A stretch of 64,000 nucleotides of DNA from Pseudomonas simiae (GTDB lineage Bacteria; Pseudomonadota; Gammaproteobacteria; Pseudomonadales; Pseudomonadaceae). This document shows positions 7,610 through 15,556 of this stretch, in pieces (positions within the stretch are counted from its first letter, which is position 1; each line of letters opens with the position of its first letter). The notes beneath the pieces are model-generated. The model was not told where the DNA came from and searched no databases. It saw only the letters and a list, made by a program, of their open reading frames with translations. The stretch spans positions 1-64,000 of the forward strand of contig NZ_FOKB01000005.1 of NCBI RefSeq assembly GCF_900111895.1, read 5' to 3'. Both the position numbers and the translations under genes were made by a program.

Positions 7610-8427
7610 TGTCCTGCTCCCTGGAACGTATCGCGCCAGGCCAGGCAGCGCTTTTCCAGCGTGGCGAGCAGGCCATCGCTGACCTTGCCCAGCAACGCCA
7701 ACACGATGATTGCCGCCAACACGATATCCGGCCGCGAGGTCTCGCGCCCGTCGCTGAGCAAGTAACCCAGGCCTTTGGTGGCCGCGATCAGCTCGGCCGC
7801 CACCAGAAACATCCACGCCAGGCTCAAGCCACTGCGCAACCCGGTGAACAGGCCAGGCAGGGCGGCCGGCAACAGGATGCGACGCACCAGGCGCCACCGA
7901 CTGAAGCCGTACATTTGCCCGACTTCCACCAGCTTGCGATCGATGTCGCGGATGGCGGCGACACCATTGAGGTACACCGGGAAGAACGCGCCGATGGCGA
8001 TCAGCACGATCTTCGAGGTCTCGTCGATGCCCAGCCACAGCAGCAACAGCGGCACCCAGGCCAGGCTCGGAATCGAGCGCAGCCCGGCGAAAGTCGGTTC
8101 CAGGTAGGCTTCGGCCTCACGGCTCAAGCCCACCCAGGCGGCAAACACCAGCGCCAGGCTGGCACCGATGGCAAAGCCCAGCAGCACCCGGCCCAGGCTG
8201 GCACTGATGTGTTTCCACAGTGAGCCTTCGGCGAGGTCCGTGAGGGTCACGGCGATCTCACTGGGCGCCGGCATCTGGTACGACGGCAACCAACCCACTC
8301 GAACCACCACCTCCAGCACCAGCAGGATCAGCACCGGCAACACCAGGCCCTTGAGCCGCCTCGGCCAGGCACTGCGATTGATCGCCACCGGCTCGACCAG
8401 GGGCAATGCTTGGGTTTTGCTGGTCAT
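7606..8427 (-). CDS. ABC transporter permease, sulfonate/taurine type (SsuC-like)
   Basis: A 273-residue inner-membrane permease with about six hydrophobic segments, the first at about 28-46. It carries the BPD-transport EAA loop region (RDIDRKLVEVGQMYGFSRWRLVRRILLPAALPG), which couples to the ATPase. The SsuC/TauC family features RSIPSLAWVPLLLLWLGI and the terminal LLSDGRETSRPDIVLAA region are clear. ATG at 8427 is favoured over the GTG one codon earlier because AAGGAG lies 6 bases upstream of it. It sits 10 bp downstream of the binding-protein gene and overlaps the ATPase gene. Confidence 0.9.
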   Translation of the reverse strand: MTSKTQALPLVEPVAINRSAWPRRLKGLVLPVLILLVLEVVVRVGWLPSYQMPAPSEIAVTLTDLAEGSLWKHISASLGRVLLGFAIGASLALVFAAWVGLSREAEAYLEPTFAGLRSIPSLAWVPLLLLWLGIDETSKIVLIAIGAFFPVYLNGVAAIRDIDRKLVEVGQMYGFSRWRLVRRILLPAALPGLFTGLRSGLSLAWMFLVAAELIAATKGLGYLLSDGRETSRPDIVLAAIIVLALLGKVSDGLLATLEKRCLAWRDTFQGAGQ

Positions 8428-8437
8428 CACGCGCTCC

Positions 8438-9394
8438 TTAGTGGCCGAACGAGGTGTCGATCAACTGGTCGATCACCTGGTCCACGTTCACGCCTTTGCG
8501 CACCAGTTCTTCGGACACCAGGATCGGTGCGGCCGCCTTTGACGACACCACGTCCTTGCTGCTCAGGAAGGGTGTGCTCAGGTCGGTACGCGACAGTTGC
8601 AGCTTGGCCACTTCCAACGGCAGGCCGGATTCGTCGGCGAGCAGCTTGGCGAATTCATCCGGGTGCTTCACCGCCCAATCGCGGGCCTTTTCATACGCGC
8701 CGAGTACTTTGGTGATGGTCTGCGGATGCGCCTTGGCGAACTGCTCGGTGACGCTGACCACGCCGTAGCTGTTGAAGTCCTTGTTGCGGTACAGCAGGCG
8801 CGAACCGGCCTGGATTTCACTGGCGGCCATGTGCGGGTCGAGGCCGGCCCAGGCGTCCACGTCACCTTTTTCCAGGGCGGTACGACCGTCCGGATGTTGC
8901 AGGTGCACCAGTTCCACATCGTCCTTTTTCAGCCCGGCTTTTTGCAGGCTGCGCAGGGTGAACAGGTACGGGTCGGTGCCTTTGGTGGCGGCGATTTTCT
9001 TGCCTTTCAGGTCGGTGACGCTCTTGAGCGGCGAATCCTTGCGCACCACCAGAGCGGTCCATTCGGCGCGGCTATAGACGTACACCGACTTGATCGGGCT
9101 GCCATTGGCGCGACTGAGCACGGCAGACAGGCTGGCGGAAGAGGCGAAATCCACGCCGCCACTGTTGAGGTATTCCAGGGAACGGTTGCTGCCCTGGCTC
9201 AATACCCAGCCCACCTTGGAGTGCGGCAGGGCCTGTTCCAGCCAGCCGAAGTGCTTGAGCACCAGACTGACGGGCGAGTAATAGGCGTAGTCGAGATTGA
9301 CTTCAGCGGGGTCGTTTTCAGCGGCATGGGCCAGTGGTTGCAGGCACAGGGCGAGGGCGCATGCGCCGAGTAAGCGTTGGGTGAAGGGTTTCAT
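8438..9394 (-). CDS. ABC transporter substrate-binding protein, aliphatic sulfonate type (SsuA-like)
   Basis: A 318-residue periplasmic binding protein. A Sec signal peptide (MKPFTQRLLGACALALCLQP then AHAAEN, cleavage about residue 25) precedes a NMT1/SsuA-like fold with NSGGVDFASSASLSAVLSRANG, the typical pattern of sulfonate binding proteins. ATG at 9392-9394 has GGAG 8 bases upstream. The operon has no adjacent FMN-dependent monooxygenase (ssuD/tauD) or reductase, so the desulfonating enzyme must be encoded elsewhere. Possible ligands are alkanesulfonates, taurine or sulfate esters; which one cannot be decided here. Confidence 0.88.
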   Translation of the reverse strand: MKPFTQRLLGACALALCLQPLAHAAENDPAEVNLDYAYYSPVSLVLKHFGWLEQALPHSKVGWVLSQGSNRSLEYLNSGGVDFASSASLSAVLSRANGSPIKSVYVYSRAEWTALVVRKDSPLKSVTDLKGKKIAATKGTDPYLFTLRSLQKAGLKKDDVELVHLQHPDGRTALEKGDVDAWAGLDPHMAASEIQAGSRLLYRNKDFNSYGVVSVTEQFAKAHPQTITKVLGAYEKARDWAVKHPDEFAKLLADESGLPLEVAKLQLSRTDLSTPFLSSKDVVSSKAAAPILVSEELVRKGVNVDQVIDQLIDTSFGH

Positions 9395-9711
9395 GGAACA
9401 GCTCCGGCAAGGCATTGAGAGAAGGCTTTCTTATATTCAGAAAAATTAAATCGCATGTTCCATCATGCTTTTCAGGAATATGCAGTCTCTGTGCCATCTG
9501 GCCTGTACGTGTGTTTCCGGGGCTTTAGGGAAATGTGGTTGTAGCGGGAGTAGGCAAACTGTTGATCCACTGTCGGTGGTGCAACAGTTCGCATATATCC
9601 ATAAAGAATAAATAAAGAGTTATATATTCCTTTTAATGTTCTGGTCGATGGCGCATTTTGAGGGCCTGGGCATTCGTGCGGATTGACCCAACAACCAAAA
9701 GGAAAGCCGAC
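9395..9711. promoter_or_regulatory. Divergent AT-rich promoter region (ABC importer / molbindin)
   Basis: A 317-bp stretch with no convincing gene. It is AT-rich close to both flanking starts, for example 9430-9450 (upstream of the minus-strand ABC operon) and 9597-9640 (upstream of the molbindin). It presumably carries both promoters. I see no clear operator. CysB control of sulfonate genes is known for the family but no site can be assigned with confidence. Confidence 0.4.
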
Positions 9712-9927
9712 ATGACCATTAAAGCGATCAACGTGCGCAACCAATTCAAGGGTGTGATCAAGGAAATTCTGCTGGGGGAAGTGGTGTCGGAAATCGACGT
9801 ACAGACCGCGTCCGGCATTGTTACTTCGGTAATCACCACCCGCTCAGTGCGTGATCTGGAGTTGAAAGTAGGCAGTGAAGTGATTGCCTTCGTAAAATCG
9901 ACAGAAGTGTCCATCGCCAAGTTGTGA
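9712..9927 (+). CDS. Molbindin (single TOBE/Mop domain), SsuF-like
   Basis: A 71-residue protein that is a single Mop/TOBE domain: NQFKGVIKEILLGEVVSEIDVQ, then IVTSVITTRSVRDLELKVGSEVIAFVKSTEVSIAKL. Molbindins bind molybdate or tungstate as oligomers. A protein of this type is the last gene of the ssu sulfonate operon in several Pseudomonas (ssuF), and here it is divergent from a sulfonate-type ABC cassette, which supports an SsuF-like assignment. The frame is open 18 codons earlier, but ATG at 9712 with AGGA upstream matches the family start. Confidence 0.88.
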   Translation: MTIKAINVRNQFKGVIKEILLGEVVSEIDVQTASGIVTSVITTRSVRDLELKVGSEVIAFVKSTEVSIAKL

Positions 9928-10038
9928 GTACACCTTGATAGGTGCAAGCCTTGGACTTTTTCAGGCCTGAGTCCCCTGGTGGATGAGGCTCGGGTGTGTG
10001 GCCGCCACCTCCAGGTTGAACATCGGCGTGCCTTGGAA

Positions 10039-10088
10039 CCCCTGCTGTAGCCGGTTGCGGCGGCCGGCAAAAACAGTAACAGCAGGGG
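10039..10088. repeat. Inverted repeat between convergent genes
   Basis: Perfect 10-nt arms CCCCTGCTGT (10039-10048) and ACAGCAGGGG (10079-10088) flank a 30-nt loop that itself contains a GCCGG/CCGGC pairing. It lies between the convergent molbindin and C-S lyase genes and may act as a bidirectional terminator, although there is no T-tract. Confidence 0.5.
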
Positions 10089-10116
10089 TGCGGCACTCGT
10101 TGCGAACAGTTGTGAG

Positions 10117-11268
10117 TCAGGCCTGACGGTTGCGCAGGGCGCGTTCCATGCGTTGCAGGCCTTCTTCCAGCATCGACCGTGGGCAGCCGAAGTTCAGGCG
10201 CACGAACTGCTGGCTGTCATCACCGAACTCGATACCGGCGCTCAACCCGACCTTGGCCTGTTCCAGGAAAAACTGCTGCGGATCGTCCAGGCCCAGGGCG
10301 CTGCAATCCAGCCAGGCCAGGTAAGTACCTTGCGGTGCGTGCATCACCACGCCAGGCAGGCGGGTTTGCACGGCGTCGAGCAGGTAGTCGCGGTTGGACT
10401 GCAAGTACTGCACCAGCGCGTCGAGCCAATCATTGCACTGGCTGTAGGCCGCGCGGGTAGCTTCCAGGCCCAGAGGGCTGACGCTGTCGACCATGCCGCA
10501 ACGGGCATTGTTGAAGCGTTCGCGGATCTCGGCGTTCTGGATCACCGCGAAGCACGTCTTGAGACCGGCGACGTTGTAGGCCTTGCTGGCCGACATCAGG
10601 GTGATGGTGCGCTGGGCGATCTCGGGACTGAGGCTGGCGGTGGGAATGTGGCGACGGCCGTCGAAGCACAGTTCGGCGTGGATTTCGTCGGAGATGATCA
10701 GCGCGCCGTTTTCCAGGCAGGCGTTGGCCACGGCCAGCAGTTCTTCACGGGGGAAGACTTTGCCCATGGGGTTATGCGGGTTGCTCAGCAACAGCGCGCC
10801 GGCGCCGGTCAATGCCTGGCGCATCGCGGGCATGGGCGTGAGGTATTCGCCGTTGACCTGCTCGAAGGGCACTTCGATGCGCGGCAGGTTCCAGTGGCCT
10901 GGTGCCAGACGGATCGGCCGGTAGTTGGGGGTTTGCAGCACCACCGGCTGGCCCGGCTGGACAAACGCGTGCAGCGCCATGTTGAAACCCGGCTCGACGC
11001 CAGGCAGGAACAGCAGTTCATCCGGCTGCACGCGCCAGCCGTACTTGGCCCACAGGTCGGCAATGATCGCTTCACGTACATCCGGCCCGGCGACACTGTA
11101 GCCGAGCACCTGCTGGTCGATGCGCGCGTGCAGGGCTTGCAGCACGGCGGGTGGGGCGGCGATGTCCATGTCGGCGATCCACATTGGCAGCACGTCTTGC
11201 GGGTAGCGGCTCCACTTGGTGCTGCCGGTGCCGAAGCGGGGGTGGATCGTGTCGAAATCAAAGCTCAT
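10117..11268 (-). CDS. patB: MalY/PatB-type cystathionine beta-lyase (C-S lyase)
   Basis: A 383-residue fold type I aminotransferase-like enzyme of the MalY/PatB group. It starts SFDFDTIHPRFGTGSTKW, the signature N-terminus with the following PMWIADMDI. SNPHNPMGK and ISDEIHAEL bind PLP, and the Schiff-base lysine is K229 in SASKAYNVAGLK. These enzymes cleave C-S bonds of cystathionine or cysteine conjugates, giving homocysteine or thiols, pyruvate and ammonia. The gene stands alone with a 59-bp gap to the upstream oxidoreductase gene. Its position beside a sulfonate importer may mean a sulfur-scavenging neighbourhood, which is inference only. Confidence 0.88.
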   Translation of the reverse strand: MSFDFDTIHPRFGTGSTKWSRYPQDVLPMWIADMDIAAPPAVLQALHARIDQQVLGYSVAGPDVREAIIADLWAKYGWRVQPDELLFLPGVEPGFNMALHAFVQPGQPVVLQTPNYRPIRLAPGHWNLPRIEVPFEQVNGEYLTPMPAMRQALTGAGALLLSNPHNPMGKVFPREELLAVANACLENGALIISDEIHAELCFDGRRHIPTASLSPEIAQRTITLMSASKAYNVAGLKTCFAVIQNAEIRERFNNARCGMVDSVSPLGLEATRAAYSQCNDWLDALVQYLQSNRDYLLDAVQTRLPGVVMHAPQGTYLAWLDCSALGLDDPQQFFLEQAKVGLSAGIEFGDDSQQFVRLNFGCPRSMLEEGLQRMERALRNRQA

Positions 11269-11299
11269 GGGGGGCTCGTATCAAGGCGTCAGGTGCAGG

Positions 11300-11323
11300 A
11301 ATGGCGCTGATTCTAGCGCCATT
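11300..11323. repeat. Perfect inverted repeat in front of the C-S lyase gene
   Basis: Arms AATGGCGCT (11300-11308) and AGCGCCATT (11315-11323) with a 6-nt loop. On the plus strand it is followed by ATTTTTA, like a terminator pointing away from any plus-strand gene. On the minus strand it sits between the oxidoreductase stop and the patB start without a T-tract, so an operator or mRNA processing hairpin is as likely as a terminator. Confidence 0.5.
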
Positions 11324-11327
11324 ATTT

Positions 11328-11921
11328 TTATAGGCCAGAGCTGATTGCCACCGCAAGTTGCCGGTGTGCCTGTTCCAGGGCGCGATTGACGGCTTCTTCA
11401 CCGCGCACCATGGCCGGCAGGTAGACGAAATCCACCGCGTGAATGCCCACTGTAGACAGGATGGTGCTCATGTACGGCGTCAGAAAATCCGGTTCATGAC
11501 CCTTGCGGGCGTTACCCGAACTGACCAGCACAAAGGTGCGCCGGTCTTGCAGCAAGCCGACTTTGGCGAACTGTTCATTCACCGTAAAACTGCGCTGGAT
11601 GCGCACCACATGGTCGATCCAGGTCTTGAGCGCCGCCGGCACGGTGAAATTATGCACGGGAGTGCACAGGATCAGCAGGTCGCAGGCCTCCAGTTCAACG
11701 ATCAATTGTTCCGAGAGTGCCGTGGCGCTGCTGCCGAGTCCGCCGGGTGTGGTCAGCGCGTTGGCATATTCACGGGTCAAGGGTGGCAGTGCTTGGCTGC
11801 CATAGTCGCGCTCGGTCACCTCGGCGTCGGGGACCAGGTCGCGCAACAGTGCACGGGCCAGTTTGAAGGTCTGCGCGGCCTTGCCGTGGGGGCTGAAACT
11901 GAGGAGCAGGGCACGGGTCAT
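11328..11921 (-). CDS. FMN-dependent NAD(P)H oxidoreductase, azoreductase/flavodoxin-like
   Basis: A 197-residue flavodoxin-fold protein. It starts with the phosphate-binding strand-loop LLLSFSPHGKAAQT, and TPVHNFTVPAALKTWIDHVVR at about residues 87-107 is the characteristic FMN and dimer motif of AcpD/AzoR-type azoreductases. Such enzymes carry out two-electron reduction of quinones and azo dyes. It overlaps the GNAT gene by 4 bp and is the last gene of a three-gene operon with an AhpD-like protein, pointing to quinone or electrophile stress (inference). A second azoreductase lies at 35310. Confidence 0.85.
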   Translation of the reverse strand: MTRALLLSFSPHGKAAQTFKLARALLRDLVPDAEVTERDYGSQALPPLTREYANALTTPGGLGSSATALSEQLIVELEACDLLILCTPVHNFTVPAALKTWIDHVVRIQRSFTVNEQFAKVGLLQDRRTFVLVSSGNARKGHEPDFLTPYMSTILSTVGIHAVDFVYLPAMVRGEEAVNRALEQAHRQLAVAISSGL

Positions 11922-12358
11922 TGGCTCAGGTCCTGGGAAAAGTGCATGCCCAGGGGCAGTAGGCCCTGGCGGAAATAGAAGCGCTGGGCCAGGGCCATAT
12001 GCATGCCGGTGTCCAGTACCAGCCAGCGAAAGCCACGGGCGCGGGATTCCTCGCGCACCCGGTCCAGCAGTTGTTCACCCAGGCGCCGCCGTTGCAATGT
12101 GGCGTCTACCACTAGGTCATCCACGTAGATAAACCGGCCGTACAGGGTGTTTTCGGTCAACCGGTAGCCGGCCAGACCCATCACGTTGCCATTTTCGCGT
12201 GCGGCCAGCAGGCGGTAGCCGTTTTGCCGTTGGCGCTGGATTTGCTCGGCAAACGCCGTGGCGTCGGTGAGGTGAGGGCGCAGCTGTTGCATCACCGCGA
12301 AGCTGGCAATCAGATCGGCCTGGGTTTCCATCTGGGCAAATTCGACATGTTCATTCAT
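11918..12358 (-). CDS. GNAT family N-acetyltransferase
   Basis: A 146-residue GNAT protein. The central strand-beta bulge FIYVDDLVVDATLQRRRLGEQLLDRV contains the acetyl-CoA pyrophosphate loop (RRRLGEQLL, the Q/RxxGxG/A region) at about residues 91-99. The C-terminal LDTGMHMALAQRFYFRQGL follows family order. The acceptor substrate is unknown. It overlaps both neighbours by 4 bp, so translation is coupled with the AhpD-like and oxidoreductase genes. Confidence 0.87.
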   Translation of the reverse strand: MNEHVEFAQMETQADLIASFAVMQQLRPHLTDATAFAEQIQRQRQNGYRLLAARENGNVMGLAGYRLTENTLYGRFIYVDDLVVDATLQRRRLGEQLLDRVREESRARGFRWLVLDTGMHMALAQRFYFRQGLLPLGMHFSQDLSQ

Positions 12359-12828
12359 GGTTTTTGGTTCTCCAGGTGTGCCTTGACCGCCGCCGGTACT
12401 TTGCGAAAGCTGATGGCGACGCGATTCAGGGCATTCATCAAGGCAATGGCCAGGGTCAGGTCGGCGATTTCCTTCTCACTGAACGCCGCCGCGACGTCTG
12501 CATAGTCCGCATCCGGCACCTGGGTTTGCGCCACCGGGGTGACCACCTCGGCCCAAGCCAGGGCGGCACGTTCACGTGGGGTGAACAGCGGCAGACCTTC
12601 GCGCCAGGCGGCCAACAGCATGATTTTTTCCAGGCTCACGCCGAGCTTGAGCAAGTCGCGGGAGTGACTGTCCAGGCAATAAGCGCAGCCATTGAGTTGC
12701 GAGACGCGCAGGTACACCAGGTCGATCAGTTCTTTTTCCAGGCCGCAGCCGTGGATGTAACTGTGCACCGAACCCAGGGCTTTGTAGCCGGCGGGCGCGG
12801 CCTGGGCGTAATCGAGTCGGTGGTTCAT
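12355..12828 (-). CDS. Carboxymuconolactone decarboxylase/AhpD-like alkylhydroperoxidase
   Basis: A 157-residue AhpD-like protein. The helix LVYLRVSQLNGCAYCLDSHSRDLLKLG (about residues 37-63) has the CxxC-x3-H active site (C48, C51 and the following His) of the peroxidase core family. Family members reduce hydroperoxides or detoxify electrophiles using these cysteines. It is the first gene of the operon with GNAT and azoreductase-like genes, and is divergent from a MocR regulator with a 131-bp shared control region that contains a direct repeat. Confidence 0.88.
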   Translation of the reverse strand: MNHRLDYAQAAPAGYKALGSVHSYIHGCGLEKELIDLVYLRVSQLNGCAYCLDSHSRDLLKLGVSLEKIMLLAAWREGLPLFTPRERAALAWAEVVTPVAQTQVPDADYADVAAAFSEKEIADLTLAIALMNALNRVAISFRKVPAAVKAHLENQKP

Positions 12829-12893
12829 GGGCGATCCTTGTGACGGTGAAGGGATGCGCCATTTTCATGGTGGGTCGGCTGGGCGGACAGGGG

Positions 12894-12928
12894 CATGATT
12901 GGACAAGTGGGTTGGGACATGATCAGAC
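12894..12928. promoter_or_regulatory. Direct repeat, candidate MocR operator
   Basis: CATGATTGGAC (12894-12904) and CATGATCAGAC (12918-12928) share 9 of 11 bases and start 24 bp apart in the region between the divergent AhpD-like operon and MocR gene. MocR/GabR regulators typically bind pairs of direct repeats, so this is the best candidate site seen. Confidence 0.45.
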
Positions 12929-12959
12929 TCCGTGCTGTCTTCCCGTCGAGCCAATCGAG

Positions 12960-14387
12960 ATGTCGTCACTGCCCAAATACCAGGAAATCTACCGACGCTT
13001 TCGCCAGGCCATCGATCAGGGCCAGTTGCGCCCCGGCGAGCGCGTGCCCTCGGTGCGGGCGATGGCGCAGGAACTCAAGGTGGCGCGAGGCACGGTGGAG
13101 GCGGCGTATCAGTTGCTGGTCAGCGAGGGCTTTTTCGAAGCGCGCGGGCAGGCGGGGACGGTGATTGCCGAGGCGCTGCCGCAGGTGTCGGTGAAACCCA
13201 TGCCGGCTGCGTTGCCAGTGACTTCGGGCCCTCTGCCGCTGCAAATGGGCCTGCCGGCCTTGGATGCTTTCCCTCGCAAGCTGTGGGCGCGGCTGGTGAC
13301 CCAGCAAGTGCGCCGCACCGACGCGAACAGCCTGGCGATGGGCGATGAGCGCGGCACCCAGGCGCTGCGTGTGGCGATAGCCAGCTACCTGGCGTTGTAC
13401 CGGGGCGTGGAGTGCACGCCGCAACAGGTGTTTGTGTGTGCCGGATACGCGGGGGGCCTGACGCTGGTGTGTGAAGCATTGGCGATGGCAGGGCAGCGGT
13501 GCTGGTTTGAAGACCCTGGGTATCTGCATGCGCGCCAGTTGTTGATTCATCAGGGTGTGGAGCTGGTGCCGGTACCGGTGGACCGTGATGGGCTGGATGT
13601 TGAGCAGGGTATTTCGCGCGGACGTGAGGCACGGTTGGCGGTTGTCACACCGGCGCACCAGAGCCCGCTGGGTGTTGCGCTGAGCCCGGCGCGGCGACGG
13701 GCGTTGCTGGCGTGGGCGCGGGAGCAGGGCAGTTGGGTGGTGGAAGATGACTACGACAGTGAGTTTCGCTATCGCGGGCAGCCATTGGCGGCACTCAAGC
13801 GTCAGGATGGGGATGATCGGGTGATCTATGCCGGGAGTTTCAGCAAGATGCTGTTTCCGGGGTTGCGGTTGGGGTATCTGGTGGTGCCCGCGGCGCTGCT
13901 GGCTAGGTTTGAGCAGGGGGCTCGGGTGTTGCAACAGCGGAGTGCGCAGTTGTTGCAATTGACCGCAGCGGACTTTTTGGAACAAGGGCATTTCACTCGG
14001 CATTTGAAGAAGATGCGGCAGTTGTATGCGCAGCGTCGGGGGTATCTGGTAGAGGCGTTGCGGCTGCATTGCGGAGCGTTCTTGCGGGTGGATGAGCAAG
14101 CGGGAGGGATTAATTTGCTGGCGCGGTTGGTGGTGGATGTGCCGGATTGGGCGGTGGCTGAGGCGGCTGAGCGGGCGGGGTTGGGGGTTAAGGCGTTGTC
14201 TGCCTGGACGTTGGAAGGTGGGCAGGGGCAGGGGGTGTTGATGGGGTTCACGAATGTGGCTTCTGCTTCGGACGCTGTGGTGGTTGCTCAGGTTTTGCGT
14301 GCGGTGATTGCTGAGTATCTATCCGTTCCTCTGGTAACAACGGCTACTGCAGGGGCGGGTTCGTCAGAAAGAATCGGTCGGCTCTAA
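12960..14387 (+). CDS. MocR/PdxR-type regulator (GntR HTH + aminotransferase domain)
   Basis: A 475-residue fusion of a winged helix GntR domain (about 1-72, with RPGERVPSVRAMAQELKVARGTVEAAYQLL) and a fold type I aminotransferase-like domain (about 95-460). The PLP lysine K296 is in YAGSFSKMLFPGLRLGYL, and VVEDDYDSEFRY supplies the PLP Asp. Such regulators sense PLP or an amine-PLP adduct. ATG at 12960 begins the conserved MSSLPKYQEIYRRFRQAI. The longer open frame upstream overlaps the promoter and is not conserved in style. It probably controls the divergent AhpD-like operon. The last third is G-rich and uses a looser codon pattern. Confidence 0.88.
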   Translation: MSSLPKYQEIYRRFRQAIDQGQLRPGERVPSVRAMAQELKVARGTVEAAYQLLVSEGFFEARGQAGTVIAEALPQVSVKPMPAALPVTSGPLPLQMGLPALDAFPRKLWARLVTQQVRRTDANSLAMGDERGTQALRVAIASYLALYRGVECTPQQVFVCAGYAGGLTLVCEALAMAGQRCWFEDPGYLHARQLLIHQGVELVPVPVDRDGLDVEQGISRGREARLAVVTPAHQSPLGVALSPARRRALLAWAREQGSWVVEDDYDSEFRYRGQPLAALKRQDGDDRVIYAGSFSKMLFPGLRLGYLVVPAALLARFEQGARVLQQRSAQLLQLTAADFLEQGHFTRHLKKMRQLYAQRRGYLVEALRLHCGAFLRVDEQAGGINLLARLVVDVPDWAVAEAAERAGLGVKALSAWTLEGGQGQGVLMGFTNVASASDAVVVAQVLRAVIAEYLSVPLVTTATAGAGSSERIGRL

Positions 14388-14418
14388 GGCGGCCCCGCGC
14401 TGGCAGGTTGCGAGAACA

Positions 14419-14443
14419 GCGCTCCCACGCACGGTGGGAGCGC
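14419..14443. terminator. GC-rich hairpin between convergent genes
   Basis: Perfect 10-bp arms GCGCTCCCAC and GTGGGAGCGC with a 5-nt loop, placed between the convergent MocR and nucleoside hydrolase genes. The GTGGGAGC core resembles the REP sequences elsewhere in the window. It could serve as a bidirectional terminator, though no T-tract follows. Confidence 0.5.
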
Positions 14444-14451
14444 GCAACCGG

Positions 14452-15528
14452 TCAGTGCTTGACCGGTGTCGGCAGGGTCACAAGGTTGACGTAGCCATCC
14501 CAGAATTTCTTCTGGTCCACCCCGAACACCACCTTGGCCTTCTGCGTGCCCACGGGCGCGCCTTTCGGGTAGCCCAGTGCGCGACCGTAGTCCGCGCCAA
14601 ACGTGGCGTCCACATCCACCCACAGCTCGCGGGATTCGGTGACGATCCCAGGGTTGACCAGGTACAGCGCCGGCAAGCTGTCCCAGGTGAAGCTGTGGTA
14701 GCTCGGGTCCTTGTCGAACAACGGCCCGAACTCATGCGTGTACAGGTCGGCAATCGCGCCTTTCTGTGCAATCACGCGCTGGTACACCGTTTTGTCGAAG
14801 GTGACTTTCTCGCACACATCATTGGGGAAAATCACGTGTTCGATCGGCGAGCGCAACACGATCTTCGCCGCCTCCGGGTCGAACCACCAGTTGAACTCCG
14901 CCGCCGGCGTGGTATTGCCCGGAATTTCCAGGGCGCCGCCCATGTACACGATGCGTTTGATCAGCGGCACGATATCCGGCGCCGAACGAATCGCCAGGGC
15001 GACGTTGGTCAGCGGGCCGACGGCGAGGATCGTCACCTGGTGCGGGTTGGCGCGCACGCTGTCGACAATGAACTGCGCGGCGGTCTCCTTGCGCAGTTTC
15101 GTGTGGGTGGCCAGGCCGTCCGGTGGTGCGACCAATTGTGAGGGTGATGTGGGGCGCGGGTTTTTGAACGCCCCCGGCCAGCCGGAGCCGAACAGCGCTT
15201 TTTCTGCCTCGTAGGTGGCGTAGTCGTGCAGCAGCGGGTAGGCGGCGCCGGAGTAGACGCCGACCTCTTTATCCACGCCCATGCGTTCCACGGCCTTCAG
15301 GGCGTCGACCTGCTCCTGATCGACCCAGGCGTTGCCGCTGACCAGGGTCATGCCCAGCAGCTCGATGCGTTTTTGCGCATGCAACTGGGCAAGCATGATG
15401 AAGGCCTGACCGTCATCGTTGAGCACGTTGAAATCGGTATCGAAGATGACCTTTTCCGCCGCCTGCGCGGTGCCGGCACACAGACCGACCGCAACAAGCA
15501 GCGCACAGCGTTTCAAGAAGCCTTGCAT
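14452..15528 (-). CDS. Secreted nucleoside hydrolase at the end of the nic operon
   Basis: A 358-residue inosine-uridine-type nucleoside hydrolase with a Sec signal peptide (residues 1-23, cleavage after AQA), so probably periplasmic. The N-terminal metal/ribose motif is DTDFNVLNDDGQAF (D30, D32, D38, D39), a variant of the usual DxDxGxDD with two extra residues. LAVGPLTNVALAI and the later NWWFDPEAAKIVL match family blocks, the latter including the conserved Asn and Asp. Family enzymes split ribonucleosides into base and ribose. It lies 28 bp downstream of nicT in the same direction, where P. putida has the nicP porin gene. A role in freeing nicotinate from nicotinate riboside is my inference. 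Confidence 0.85.
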   Translation of the reverse strand: MQGFLKRCALLVAVGLCAGTAQAAEKVIFDTDFNVLNDDGQAFIMLAQLHAQKRIELLGMTLVSGNAWVDQEQVDALKAVERMGVDKEVGVYSGAAYPLLHDYATYEAEKALFGSGWPGAFKNPRPTSPSQLVAPPDGLATHTKLRKETAAQFIVDSVRANPHQVTILAVGPLTNVALAIRSAPDIVPLIKRIVYMGGALEIPGNTTPAAEFNWWFDPEAAKIVLRSPIEHVIFPNDVCEKVTFDKTVYQRVIAQKGAIADLYTHEFGPLFDKDPSYHSFTWDSLPALYLVNPGIVTESRELWVDVDATFGADYGRALGYPKGAPVGTQKAKVVFGVDQKKFWDGYVNLVTLPTPVKH

Positions 15529-15556
15529 GGTGAGTCTTCCGAAAAAATTGTTGTTA

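Noticed and set aside
9472..9744. Minus-strand frame in the AT-rich gap before the molbindin
   Set aside because: No ribosome site and no family; it runs into the molbindin start. Treated as promoter region.
10117..14387. Possible biosynthetic cluster around the C-S lyase, GNAT and MocR genes
   Set aside because: No synthetase, PKS or tailoring core enzyme; the genes fit catabolism and stress response better.
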